Assembly: GCF_900747795.2 (NCBI RefSeq)
Contig: NC_041394.2
Coordinates: 121,857,576 to 121,921,575, forward strand
DNA: 64,000 nucleotides
Source of the DNA: Erpetoichthys calabaricus
Taxonomy: Eukaryota; Chordata; Cladistia; Polypteriformes; Polypteridae
Direction of reading: 5' to 3'
How positions within the stretch are numbered: the first letter of the stretch is position 1; each line of letters starts with the position of its first letter. Both the position numbers and the translations under genes were made by a program. Under the pieces are notes generated by a model. The model did no database searches. It was not told where the DNA came from and worked only from the letters and a program-made list of their open reading frames with translations. Positions 1 to 11,683 of this stretch are shown one piece after another.

Positions 1-15
1 CTATACGATCACGGC
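1..15 (-). tRNA. tRNA-His, cut by window edge
   Basis: Only the first 15 bases of a minus-strand tRNA-His are inside the window: the 5' acceptor strand GCCGTGA and the start of the D arm. They match the full copies to the right, so the array continues leftward. Confidence 0.85.
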
Positions 16-512
16 ATGCAAGGCACAACTGACAAGGAAACTTTGCTCCCATACCCAGACAAAGAGCGACTCCGATCCTGGAGCGCTCCTCGTTTCCTCT
101 GTAACCCGCTTGAAACGTGGACCTGAGAGGAAGGTGGATTGGAAAAGAGTGAAATTCTCACTCGGTCTGTCCTGTCCACAGCCAAGTCTTGGGTTTCTGA
201 TTGATTTGGAGCTCGCCTCATAGCACACGTGAGAGGAATGAAGTCGTGACTTGGGGTGTTTCCTGCCTAAATTTTTGACGCAGTGCCGGTGTTGGTAGGC
301 TGGGCAATTGTTAGGCAAATTGGGGCATCTTGAAACACGTACTCGTGGCAGTCTTAGCGTCCTTGCCTTCAGTTGAGATGACACACCATGCGATTCAGTG
401 AGAAGCTAGTTTATGATGGTCAGCAAAGGATCCGATTGTTTGCAATTGTCTACTTATATGAAAGAGAAGAAAAAATATAAAACATCCAGACAGCCTCCTC
501 TCGACTAATGGA

Positions 513-531
513 CTGTGATTGAAAGTCACAG
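513..531. other. Conserved inverted repeat upstream of tRNA-Glu (unit 1 example)
   Basis: CTGTGA and TCACAG face each other across a 7-base gap, ending about 30 bases before tRNA-Glu. The same motif is present in all ten units, including the diverged units 9 and 10. It could be a protein site or chance; nothing shows a function. Confidence 0.4.
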
Positions 532-561
532 CATCATCGTAATTGACTTCCAATCTGTTAA

Positions 562-624
562 TCCCATATGGTCTAGCGGTTAGGATTCCTGGTTTTCGCC
601 CGGGTTCGACTCCCGGTATGGGAA
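562..624 (+). pseudogene. tRNA-Glu(TTC), unit 1, 9-base deletion
   Basis: The acceptor stem TCCCATA/TATGGGA, the D arm with box A, the TTC anticodon and the T loop with box B are all present, but the copy is 63 instead of 72 bases long. The missing 9 bases are the 3' strand of the anticodon stem and most of the variable loop; the anticodon loop reads TTTTCGC. The CCGGG that follows could pair either with the anticodon stem (CCTGG) or with the T stem, not both. A normal cloverleaf is therefore impossible. Pol III might still transcribe it because both internal boxes remain. Confidence 0.85.
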
Positions 625-677
625 AGCTAGTTCGAGCTCACTCGCACAACACAGGTGTACTCCTCGACTTGCCCATG

Positions 678-681
678 TTTT
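678..681 (+). terminator. Likely Pol III terminator of tRNA-Glu
   Basis: This is the first run of four T bases downstream of tRNA-Glu, 54 bases past its end. It is kept in all units, including 9 and 10. The distance is long for a Pol III terminator, so trailers would be extended unless stopping occurs earlier. Confidence 0.4.
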
Positions 682-1377
682 GTTCCAGGCTGTGTTTTCA
701 ATCAAAGCGTACAGGTGGCTCTCACGTAATCAAAGCCAATAATCGCTCCAGAATAATGCTGCTTGGGGCTCCTTTCAGTACCATAGCAGAGAGCCTAACC
801 ATCCCCAGCCCTGAAATCCCTGGATCAAATCGCATCCTACAGCATGAGAAGAGACAACCACGACACGGCGGTTCCCGTCCAGGGAGCATGGCAAGTATCT
901 GCAAGCAAGGCACATAAAGAAACGGAAAGGGTCCGGGTGACATAGGAAACACCATACAACACAGCAGCACACAATCAACGGTCAGAGATGCGATGTCCAT
1001 AAAACGTACGACTTGATGAGATCGGCTAATATACTTCCTTACACTCTGGCGCTCGCAGTTCTTCCCATGTAAATTTTGTATTATATTTATATAAATATGT
1101 ATATATTTTTCCTTTTTTACAATGCTCTGTTCTTGGATCCCAAAGAAAGTGTTGTGATCATCGCAAACGAGACTGGAGCACGTTTCAGATGAAACGGCAT
1201 GCGCTGCTTTGAATCTGATGAATTGAACTGGAGCCAAAAGAGCCCGTGCCGTACAGCCCAGTGTTAACACACGCTCTCCGCAAAAGGGGCATCGGCTGAA
1301 CGACATTGCAACTTGATGAGGACGCAATTTTAGCATAGGTGTGAGTTAAATAGACTTATTTCGATATCACTCGCTTG

Positions 1378-1381
1378 AAAA
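1378..1381 (-). terminator. Likely Pol III terminator of tRNA-His
   Basis: AAAA on the plus strand is TTTT on the transcribed minus strand, 27 bases beyond the 3' end of tRNA-His. The run is conserved in the other units. Confidence 0.5.
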
Positions 1382-1407
1382 TGCATTCTGCGAATCGTTT
1401 GTTCAAG

Positions 1408-1479
1408 TGCCGTGACCCGGATTCGAACCGGGGTTGCTGCGGCCACAACGCAGAGTACTGACCACTATACGATCACGGC
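1408..1479 (-). tRNA. tRNA-His(GTG), unit 1
   Basis: The gene is 72 bases with discriminator. The acceptor stem is GCCGTGA/TCACGGC, the anticodon loop is TTGTGGC in a perfect CTGCG/CGCAG stem, the T loop is TTCGAAT and the discriminator is A. It differs from the human tRNA-His I remember in the D loop and in a T-stem change that keeps pairing. It should be charged with histidine and read CAC/CAT codons. Units 1 to 7 carry the same sequence. Confidence 0.95.
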
Positions 1480-2025
1480 ATGCAAGGCACAACTGACAAG
1501 GAAACTTTGCTCCCATACCCAGACAAAGAGCGACTCCGATCCTGGAGCGCTCCTCGTTTCCTCTGTAACCCGCTTGAAACGTGGACCTGAGAGGAAGGTG
1601 GATTGGAAAAGAGTGAAATTCTCACTCGGTCTGTCCTGTCCACAGCCAAGTCTTGGGTTTCTGATTGATTTGGAGCTCGCCTCATAGCACACGTGAGAGG
1701 AATGAAGTCGTGACTTGGGGTGTCTCCTGCCTAAATTTTTGACGCAGTGCCGGTGTTGGTAGGCTGGGCAATTGGTAGGCAAATTGGGGCATCTTGAAAC
1801 ACGTACTCGTGGCAGTCTTAGCGTCCTTGCCTTCAGTTGAGATGACACACCATGCGATTCAGTGAGAAGCTAGTTTATGATGGTCAGCAAAGGATCCGAT
1901 TGTTTGCAATTGTCTACTTATATGAAAGAGAAGAAAAAATATAAAACATCCAGACAGCCTCCTCTCGACTAATGGACTGTGATTGAAAGTCACAGCATCA
2001 TCGTAATTGACTTCCAATCTGTTAA

Positions 2026-2088
2026 TCCCATATGGTCTAGCGGTTAGGATTCCTGGTTTTCGCCCGGGTTCGACTCCCGGTATGGGAA
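2026..2088 (+). pseudogene. tRNA-Glu(TTC), unit 2, 9-base deletion
   Basis: It is identical to the unit 1 copy, with the TTTTCGC loop. Two deleted copies in a row (units 1 and 2) break the alternation seen in units 2 to 9. Confidence 0.85.
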
Positions 2089-2871
2089 AGCTAGTTCGAG
2101 CTCACTCGCACAACACAGGTGTACTCCTCGACTTGCCCATGTTTTGTTCCAGGCTGTGTTTTCAATCAAAGCGTACAGGTGGCTCTCACGTAATCAAAGC
2201 CAATAATCGCTCCAGAATAATGCTGCTTGGGGCTCCTTTCAGTACCATAGCAGAGAGCCTAACCATCCCCAGCCCTGAAATCCCTGGATCAAATCGCATC
2301 CTACAGCATGAGAAGAGACAACCACGACACGGCGGTTCCCGTCCAGGGAGCATGGCAAGTATCTGCAAGCAAGGCACATAAAGAAACGGAAAGGGTCCGG
2401 GTGACATAGGAAACACCATACAACACAGCAGCACACAATCAACGGTCAGAGATGCGATGTCCATAAAACGTACGACTTGATGAGATCGGCTAATATACTT
2501 CCTTACACTCTGGCGCTCGCAGTTCTTCCCATGTAAATTTTGTATTATATTTATATAAATATGTATATATTTTTCCTTTTTTACAATGCTCTGTTCTTGG
2601 ATCCCAAAGAAAGTGTTGTGATCATCGCAAACGAGACTGGAGCACGTTTCAGATGAAACGGCATGCGCTGCTTTGAATCTGATGAATTGAACTGGAGCCA
2701 AAAGAGCCCGTGCCGTACAGCCCAGTGTTAACACGCGCTCTCCGCAAAAGGGGCATCGGCTGAACGACATTGCAACTTGATGAGGACGCAATTTTAGCAT
2801 AGGTGTGAGTTAAATAGACTTATTTCGATATCACTCGCTTGAAAATGCATTCTGCGAATCGTTTGTTCAAG

Positions 2872-2943
2872 TGCCGTGACCCGGATTCGAACCGGGGTTG
2901 CTGCGGCCACAACGCAGAGTACTGACCACTATACGATCACGGC
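2872..2943 (-). tRNA. tRNA-His(GTG), unit 2
   Basis: It has the same sequence as the unit 1 copy, with all stems paired and the GTG anticodon intact. Confidence 0.95.
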
Positions 2944-3489
2944 ATGCAAGGCACAACTGACAAGGAAACTTTGCTCCCATACCCAGACAAAGAGCGACTC
3001 CGATCCTGGAGCGCTCCTCGTTTCCTCTGTAACCCGCTTGAAACGTGGACCTGAGAGGAAGGTGGATTGGAAAAGAGTGAAATTCTCACTCGGTCTGTCC
3101 TGTCCACAGCCAAGTCTTGGGTTTCTGATTGATTTGGAGCTCGCCTCATAGCACACGTGAGAGGAATGAAGTCGTGACTTGGGGTGTCTCCTGCCTAAAT
3201 TTTTGACGCAGTGCCGGTGTTGGTAGGCTGGGCAATTGGTAGGCAAATTGGGGCATCTTGAAACACGTACTCGTGGCAGTCTTAGCGTCCTTGCCTTCAG
3301 TTGAGATGACACACCATGCGATTCAGTGAGAAGCTAGTTTATGATGGTCAGCAAAGGATCCGATTGTTTGCAATTGTCTACTTATATGAAAGAGAAGAAA
3401 AAATATAAAACATCCAGACAGCCTCCTCTCGACTAATGGACTGTGATTGAAAGTCACAGCATCATCGTAATTGACTTCCAATCTGTTAA

Positions 3490-3561
3490 TCCCATATGGT
3501 CTAGCGGTTAGGATTCCTGGTTTTCACCCAGGCAGCCCGGGTTCGACTCCCGGTATGGGAA
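3490..3561 (+). tRNA. tRNA-Glu(TTC), unit 3, intact
   Basis: The gene is 72 bases with discriminator A. The anticodon stem CCTGG/CCAGG encloses the loop TTTTCAC with anticodon TTC, and the T stem CCGGG/CCCGG encloses TTCGACT. Every stem pairs. It should read GAA/GAG codons. This is the leftmost tRNA-Glu copy in the window that can form a cloverleaf. Confidence 0.95.
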
Positions 3562-4344
3562 AGCTAGTTCGAGCTCACTCGCACAACACAGGTGTACTCC
3601 TCGACTTGCCCATGTTTTGTTCCAGGCTGTGTTTTCAATCAAAGCGTACAGGTGGCTCTCACGTAATCAAAGCCAATAATCGCTCCAGAATAATGCTGCT
3701 TGGGGCTCCTTTCAGTACCATAGCAGAGAGCCTAACCATCCCCAGCCCTGAAATCCCTGGATCAAATCGCATCCTACAGCATGAGAAGAGACAACCACGA
3801 CACGGCGGTTCCCGTCCAGGGAGCATGGCAAGTATCTGCAAGCAAGGCACATAAAGAAACGGAAAGGGTCCGGGTGACATAGGAAACACCATACAACACA
3901 GCAGCACACAATCAACGGTCAGAGATGCGATGTCCATAAAACGTACGACTTGATGAGATCGGCTAATATACTTCCTTACACTCTGGCGCTCGCAGTTCTT
4001 CCCATGTAAATTTTGTATTATATTTATATAAATATGTATATATTTTTCCTTTTTTACAATGCTCTGTTCTTGGATCCCAAAGAAAGTGCTGTGATCATCG
4101 CAAACGAGACTGGAGCACGTTTCAGATGAAACGGCATGTGCTGCTTTGAATCTGATGAATTGAACTGGAGCCAAAAGAGCCCGTGCCGTACAGCCCAGTG
4201 TTAACACGCGCTCTCCGCAAAAGGGGCATCGGCTGAACGACATTGCAACTTGATGAGGACGCAATTTTAGCATAGGTGTGAGTTAAATAGACTTATTTCG
4301 ATATCACTCGCTTGAAAATGCATTCTGCGAATCGTTTGTTCAAG

Positions 4345-4416
4345 TGCCGTGACCCGGATTCGAACCGGGGTTGCTGCGGCCACAACGCAGAGTACTGACC
4401 ACTATACGATCACGGC
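4345..4416 (-). tRNA. tRNA-His(GTG), unit 3
   Basis: It has the array consensus sequence with no changes seen. Confidence 0.95.
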
Positions 4417-4962
4417 ATGCAAGGCACAACTGACAAGGAAACTTTGCTCCCATACCCAGACAAAGAGCGACTCCGATCCTGGAGCGCTCCTCGTTTCCTC
4501 TGTAACCCGCTTGAAACGTGGACCTGAGAGGAAGGTGGATTGGAAAAGAGTGAAATTCTCACTCGGTCTGTCCTGTCCACAGCCAAGTCTTGGGTTTCTG
4601 ATTGATTTGGAGCTCGCCTCATAGCACACGTGAGAGGAATGAAGTCGTGACTTGGGGTGTCTCCTGCCTAAATTTTTAACGCAGTGCCGGTGTTGGTAGG
4701 CTGGGCAATTGGTAGGCAAATTGGGGCATCTTGAAACACGTACTCGTGGCAGTCTTAGCGTCCTTGCCTTCAGTTGAGATGACACACCATGCGATTCAGT
4801 GAGAAGCTAGTTTATGATGGTCAGCAAAGGATCCGATTGTTTGCAATTGTCTACTTATATGAAAGAGAAGAAAAAATATAAAACATCCAGACAGCCTCCT
4901 CTCGACTAATGGACTGTGATTGAAAGTCACAGCATCATCGTAATTGACTTCCAATCTGTTAA

Positions 4963-5025
4963 TCCCATATGGTCTAGCGGTTAGGATTCCTGGTTTTCAC
5001 CCGGGTTCGACTCCCGGTATGGGAA
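4963..5025 (+). pseudogene. tRNA-Glu(TTC), unit 4, variant 9-base deletion
   Basis: It is 63 bases, like the other deleted copies, but the anticodon loop is the normal TTTTCAC followed by CCGGG instead of TTTTCGC. The deletion can be read as loss of the bases between two CCC runs, which suggests slippage. It is either a separate event from the other deleted copies or the same one with a later base change or conversion. Confidence 0.85.
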
Positions 5026-5808
5026 AGCTAGTTCGAGCTCACTCGCACAACACAGGTGTACTCCTCGACTTGCCCATGTTTTGTTCCAGGCTGTGTTTTC
5101 AATCAAAGCGTACAGGTGGCTCTCACGTAATCAAAGCCAATAATCGCTCCAGAATAATGCTGCTTGGGGCTCCTTTCAGTACCATAGCAGAGAGCCTAAC
5201 CATCCCCAGCCCTGAAATCCCTGGATCAAATCGCATCCTACAGCATGAGAAGAGACAACCACGACACGGCGGTTCCCGTCCAGGGAGCATGGCAAGTATC
5301 TGCAAGCAAGGCACATAAAGAAACGGAAAGGGTCCGGGTGACATAGGAAACACCACACAACACAGCAGCACACAATCAACGGTCAGAGATGCGATGTCCA
5401 TAAAACGTACGACTTGATGAGATCGGCTAATATACTTCCTTACACTCTGGCGCTCGCAGTTCTTCCCATGTAAATTTTGTATTATATTTATATAAATATG
5501 TATATATTTTTCCTTTTTTACAATGCTCTGTTCTTGGATCCCAAAGAAAGTGTTGTGATCATCGCAAACGAGACTGGAGCACGTTTCAGATGAAACGGCA
5601 TGCGCTGCTTTGAATCTGATGAATTGAACTGGAGCCAAAAGAGCCCGTGCCGTACAGCCCAGTGTTAACACGCGCTCTCCGCAAAAGGGGCATCGGCTGA
5701 ACGACATTGCAACTTGATGAGGACGCAATTTTAGCATAGGTGTGAGTTAAATAGACTTATTTCGATATCACTCACTTGAAAATGCATTCTGCGAATCGCT
5801 TGTTCAAG

Positions 5809-5880
5809 TGCCGTGACCCGGATTCGAACCGGGGTTGCTGCGGCCACAACGCAGAGTACTGACCACTATACGATCACGGC
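5809..5880 (-). tRNA. tRNA-His(GTG), unit 4
   Basis: The gene has the array consensus sequence. The flank just downstream has small changes (5774 and 5800), but the gene does not. Confidence 0.95.
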
Positions 5881-6426
5881 ATGCAAGGCACAACTGACAA
5901 GGAAACTTTGCTCCCATACCCAGACAAAGAGCGACTCCGATCCTGGAGCGCTCCTCGTTTCCTCTGTAACCCGCTTGAAACGTGGACCTGAGAGGAAGGT
6001 GGATTGGTAAAGAGTGAAATTCTCACTCGGTCTGTCCTGTCCACAGCCAAGTCTTGGGTTTCTGATTGATTTGGAGCTCGCCTCATAGCACACGTGAGAG
6101 GAATGAAGTCGTGACTTGGGGTGTCTCCTGCCTAAATTTTTGACGCAGTGCCGGTGTTGGTAGGCTGGGCAATTGGTAGGCAAATTGGGGCATCTTGAAA
6201 CTCGTACTCGTGGCAGTCTTAGCGTCCTTGCCTTCAGTTGAGATGACACACCATGCGATTCAGTGAGAAGCTAGTTTATGATGGTCAGCAAAGGATCCGA
6301 TTGTTTGCAATTGTCTACTTATATGAAAGAGAAGAAAAAATATAAAACATCCAGACAGCCTCCTCTCGACTAATGGACTGTGATTGAAAGTCACAGCATC
6401 ATCGTAATTGACTTCCAATCTGTTAA

Positions 6427-6498
6427 TCCCATATGGTCTAGCGGTTAGGATTCCTGGTTTTCACCCAGGCAGCCCGGGTTCGACTCCCGGTATGGGAA
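6427..6498 (+). tRNA. tRNA-Glu(TTC), unit 5, intact
   Basis: It is identical to the unit 3 gene, and all four stems are paired. Confidence 0.95.
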
Positions 6499-7281
6499 AG
6501 CTAGTTCGAGCTCACTCGCACAACACAGGTGTACTCCTCGACTTGCCCATGTTTTGTTCCAGGCTGTGTTTTCAATCAAAGCGTACAGGTGGCTCTCACG
6601 TAATCAAAGCCAATAATCGCTCCAGAATAATGCTGCTTGGGGCTTCTTTCAGTACCATAGCAGAGAGCCTAACCATCCCCAGCCCTGAAATCCCTGGATC
6701 AAATCGCATCCTACAGCATGAGAAGAGACAACCACGACACGGCGGTTCCCGTCCAGGGAGCATGGCAAGTATCTGCAAGCAAGGCACATAAAGAAACGGA
6801 AAGGGTCCGGGTGACATAGGAAACACCATACAACACAGCAGCACACAATCAACGGTCAGAGATGCGATGTCCATAAAACGTACGACTTGATGAGATCGGC
6901 TAATATACTTCCTTACACTCTGGCGCTCGCAGTTCTTCCCATGTAAATTTTGTATTATATTTATATAAATATGTATATATTTTTCCTTTTTTACAATGCT
7001 CTGTTCTTGGATCCCAAAGAAAGTGTTGTGATCATCGCAAACGAGACTGGAGCACGTTTCAGATGAAACGGCATGCGCTGCTTTGAATCTGATGAATTGA
7101 ACTGGAGCCAAAAGAGCCCGTGCCGTACAGCCCAGTGTTAACACGCGCTCTCCGCAAAAGGGGCACCGGCTGAATGACATTGCAACTTGATGAGGACGCA
7201 ATTTTAGCATAGGTGTGAGTTAAATAGACTTATTTCGATATCACTCGCTTGAAAATGCATTCTGCGAATCGTTTGTTCAAG

Positions 7282-7353
7282 TGCCGTGACCCGGATTCGA
7301 ACCGGGGTTGCTGCGGCCACAACGCAGAGTACTGACCACTATACGATCACGGC
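7282..7353 (-). tRNA. tRNA-His(GTG), unit 5
   Basis: It has the array consensus sequence with no changes seen. Confidence 0.95.
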
Positions 7354-7899
7354 ATGCAAGGCACAACTGACAAGGAAACTTTGCTCCCATACCCAGACAA
7401 AGAGCGACTCCGATCCTGGAGCGCTCCTCGTTTCCTCTGTAACCCGCTTGAAACGTGGACCTGAGAGGAAGGTGGATTGGAAAAGAGTGAAATTCTCACT
7501 CGGTCTGTCCTGTCCACAGCCAAGTCTTGGGTTTCTGATTGATTTGGAGCTCGCCTCATAGCACACGTGAGAGGAATGAAGTCGTGACTTGGGGTGTCTC
7601 CTGCCTAAATTTTTGACGCAGTGCCGGTGTTGGTAGGCTGGGCAATTGGTAGGCAAATTGGGGCATCTTGAAACACGTACTCGTGGCAGTCTTAGCGTCC
7701 TTGCCTTCAGTTGAGATGACACACCATGCGATTCAGTGAGAAGCTAGTTTATGATGGTCAGCAAAGGATCCGATTGTTTGCAATTGTCTACTTATATGAA
7801 AGAGAAGAAAAAATATAAAACATCCAGACAGCCTCCTCTCGACTAATGGACTGTGATTGAAAGTCACAGCATCATCGTAATTGACTTCCAATCTGTTAA

Positions 7900-7962
7900 T
7901 CCCATATGGTCTAGCGGTTAGGATTCCTGGTTTTCGCCCGGGTTCGACTCCCGGTATGGGAA
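7900..7962 (+). pseudogene. tRNA-Glu(TTC), unit 6, 9-base deletion
   Basis: It has the same deleted form (TTTTCGC) as units 1, 2 and 8. Confidence 0.85.
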
Positions 7963-8745
7963 AGCTAGTTCGAGCTCACTCGCACAACACAGGTGTACTC
8001 CTCGACTTGCCCATGTTTTGTTCCAGGCTGTGTTTTCAATCAAAGCGTACAGGTGGCTCTCACGTAATCAAAGCCAATAATCGCTCCAGAATAATGCTGC
8101 TTGGGGCTCCTTTCAGTACCATAGCAGAGAGCCTAACCATCCCCAGCCCTGAAATCCCTGGATCAAATCGCATCCTACAGCATGAGAAGAGACAACCACG
8201 ACACGGCGGTTCCCGTCCAGGGAGCATGGCAAGTATCTGCAAGCAAGGCACATAAAGAAACGGAAAGGGTCCGGGTGACATAGGAAACACCATACAACAC
8301 AGCAGCACACAATCAACGGTCAGAGATGCGATGTCCATAAAACGTACGACTTGATGAGATCGGCTAATATACTTCCTTACACTCTGGCGCTCGCAGTTCT
8401 TCCCATGTAAATTTTGTATTATATTTATATAAATATGTATATATTTTTCCTTTTTTACAATGCTCTGTTCTTGGATCCCAAAGAAAGTGTTGTGATCATC
8501 GCAAACGAGACTGGAGCACGTTTCAGATGAAACGGCATGCGCTGCTTTGAATCTGATGAATTGAACTGGAGCCAAAAGAGCCCGTGCCGTACAGCCCAGT
8601 GTTAACACGCGCTCTCCGCAAAAGGGGCATCGGCTGAACGACATTGCAACTTGATGAGGACGCAATTTTAGCATAGGTGTGAGTTAAATAGACTTATTTC
8701 GATATCACTCGCTTGAAAATGCATTCTGCGAATCGTTTGTTCAAG

Positions 8746-8817
8746 TGCCGTGACCCGGATTCGAACCGGGGTTGCTGCGGCCACAACGCAGAGTACTGAC
8801 CACTATACGATCACGGC
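8746..8817 (-). tRNA. tRNA-His(GTG), unit 6
   Basis: It has the array consensus sequence with no changes seen. Confidence 0.95.
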
Positions 8818-9363
8818 ATGCAAGGCACAACTGACAAGGAAACTTTGCTCCCATACCCAGACAAAGAGCGACTCCGATCCTGGAGCGCTCCTCGTTTCCT
8901 CTGTAACCCGCTTGAAACGTGGACCTGAGAGGAAGGTGGATTGGAAAAGAGTGAAATTCTCACTCGGTCTGTCCTGTCCACAGCCAAGTCTTGGGTTTCT
9001 GATTGATTTGGAGCTCGCCTCATAGCACACGTGAGAGGAATGAAGTCGTAACTTGGGGTGTCTCCTGCCTAAATTTTTGACGCAGTGCCGGTGTTGGTAG
9101 GCTGGGCAATTGGTAGGCAAATTGGGGCATCTTGAAACACGTGCTCGTGGCAGTCTTAGCGTCCTTGCCTTCAGTTGAGATGACACACCATGCGATTCAG
9201 TGAGAAGCTAGTTTATGATGGTCAGCAAAGGATCCGATTGTTTGCAATTGTCTACTTATATGAAAGAGAAGAAAAAATATAAAACATCCAGACAGCCTCC
9301 TCTCGACTAATGGACTGTGATTGAAAGTCACAGCATCATCGTAATTGATTTCTAATCTGTTAA

Positions 9364-9435
9364 TCCCATATGGTCTAGCGGTTAGGATTCCTGGTTTTCA
9401 CCCAGGCAGCCCGGGTTCAACTCCCGGTATGGGAA
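9364..9435 (+). tRNA. tRNA-Glu(TTC), unit 7, full length, T-loop change
   Basis: It is a 72-base copy like units 3 and 5, except that the T loop reads TTCAACT instead of TTCGACT. The changed position accepts either purine in tRNAs, so the gene is probably functional, although the change lies in box B. Confidence 0.9.
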
Positions 9436-10218
9436 AGCTAGTTCGAGCTCACTCGCACAACACAGGTGTACTCCTCGACTTGCCCATGTTTTGTTCCAGG
9501 CTGTGTTTTCAATCAAAGCGTACAGGTGTCTCTCACGTAATCAAAGCCAATAATCGCTCCAGAATAATGCTGCTTGGTGCTCCTTTCATTACCATAGCAG
9601 AGAGCCTAACCATCCCCAGCCCTGAAATCCCTGGATCAAATCGCATCCTACAGCATGAGAAGAGACAACCACGACACGGCGGTTCCCGTCCAGGGAGCAT
9701 GGCAAGTATCTGCAAGCAAGGCACATAAAGAAACGGAAAGGGTCCGGGTGACATAGGAAACACCATACAACACAGCAGCACACAATCAACGGTCAGAGAT
9801 GCGATGTCCATAAAATGTACGACTTGATGAGATCGGCTAATATACTTCCTTACACTCTGGCGCTCGCAGTTCTTCCCATGTAAATTTTGTATTATATTTA
9901 TATAAATATGTATATATTTGTCCTTTTTTACAATGCTCTGTTCTTGGATCCCAAAGAAAGTGTTGTGATCATCGCAAACGAGACTGGAGCACGTTTCAGA
10001 TGAAACGGCATGCGCTGCTTTGAATCTGATGAATTGAACTGGAGCCAAAAGAGCCCGTGCCGTACAGCCCAGTGTTAACACGCGCTCTCCGCAAAAGGGG
10101 CATCGGCTGAACGACATTGCAACTTGATGAGGACGCAATTTTAGCATAGGTGTGAGTTAAATAGACTTATTTCGATATCACTCGCTTGAAAATGCATTCT
10201 GCGAATCGTTTGTTCAAG

Positions 10219-10290
10219 TGCCGTGACCCGGATTCGAACCGGGGTTGCTGCGGCCACAACGCAGAGTACTGACCACTATACGATCACGGC
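10219..10290 (-). tRNA. tRNA-His(GTG), unit 7
   Basis: It has the array consensus sequence. It is the last identical copy before the array starts to diverge. Confidence 0.95.
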
Positions 10291-10837
10291 ATGCAAGGCA
10301 CAACTGACAAGGAAACTTTGCTCCCATACCCAGACAAAGAGCGACTCCGATCCTGGAGCGCTCCTCGTTTCCTCTGTAACCCGCTTGAAACGTGGACCTG
10401 AGAGGAAGGTGGATTGGAAAACAGTGAAATTCTCACTCGGTCTGTCCTGTCCACAGCCAAGTCTTGGGTTTCTGATTGATTTGGAGCTCGCCTCATAGCA
10501 CACGTGAGAGGAATGAAGTCGTGACTTGGGGTGTCTCCTGCATAAAATTTTTGACGCAGTGCCGGTGTTGGTAGGCTGGGCAATTGGTAGGCAAATTGGG
10601 GCATCTTGAAACACGTACTCGTGGCAGTCTTAGCGTCCTTGCCTTCAGTTGAGATGACACACCATGCGATTCAGTGAGAAGCTAGTTTATGATGGTCAGC
10701 AAAGGATCCGATTGTTTGCAATTGTCTAATTATATGAAAGAGAAGAAAAAATATAAAACATCCAGACAGCCTCCTCTCGACTAATGGACTGTGATTGAAA
10801 GTCACAGCATCATCGTAATTGACTTCCAATTTGTTAA

Positions 10838-10900
10838 TCCCATATGGTCTAGCGGTTAGGATTCCTGGTTTTCGCCCGGGTTCGACTCCCGGTATGGGAA
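10838..10900 (+). pseudogene. tRNA-Glu(TTC), unit 8, 9-base deletion
   Basis: It has the common deleted form with the TTTTCGC loop. The flanks differ from units 1 to 7 at several bases. Confidence 0.85.
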
Positions 10901-11683
10901 ATCTAGTTCGAGCTCACTCGCACAACACAGGTGTACTCCTCGACTTGCCCATGTTTTGTTCCAGGCTGTGTTTTCAATCAAAGCGTACAGGTGGCTCTCA
11001 CGTAATCAAAGCCAATAATCGCTCCAGAATAATGCTGCTTGGGGCTCCTTTCAGTACCATAGCAGAGAGCCTAACCATCCCCAGCCCTGAAATCCCTGGA
11101 TCATATCGCATCCTACAGCATGAGAAGAGACAACCACAACACGGCGGTTCCCGTCCAGGGAGCATGGCAAGTATCTGCAAGCAAGGCACATAAAGAAACG
11201 GAAAGGGTCCGGGTGACATAGGAAACACCATACAACACAGCAGCACACAATCAACGGTCAGAGATGCGATGTCCATAAAACGTACGACTTGATGAGATCG
11301 GCTAATATACTTCCTTACACTCTGGCGCTCGCAGTTCTTCCCATGTAAATTTTGTATTATATTTATATAAATATGTATATATTTTTCCGTTTTTACAATG
11401 CTGTGTTCTTGGATCCCAAAGAAAGTGGTGTGATCATCGCAAACGAGACTGGAGCACGTTTCAGATGAAACGGCATGCGCTGCTTTGAATCTGATGAATT
11501 GAACTGGAGCCAAAAGAGCCCGTGCCGTACAGCCCAGTGTTAACACACGCTCTCCGCAAAAGGGGCATCGGCTGAACGAGATTGCAACTTGATGAGGACG
11601 CAATTTTAGCATAGGTGTGAGTTAAATAGACTTATTTCGATATCACTCGCTTGAAAATGCATTCTGCGAATCGTTTGTTCAAG

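Noticed and set aside
722-1336. A 204-codon minus-strand frame repeated in nearly every array unit, with companions of 124, 127 and 91 codons
   Set aside because: It recurs only because the unit is copied. The frames overlap each other and the tRNA genes on both strands, changes between units are mostly amino-acid changing, and no domain is recognisable.
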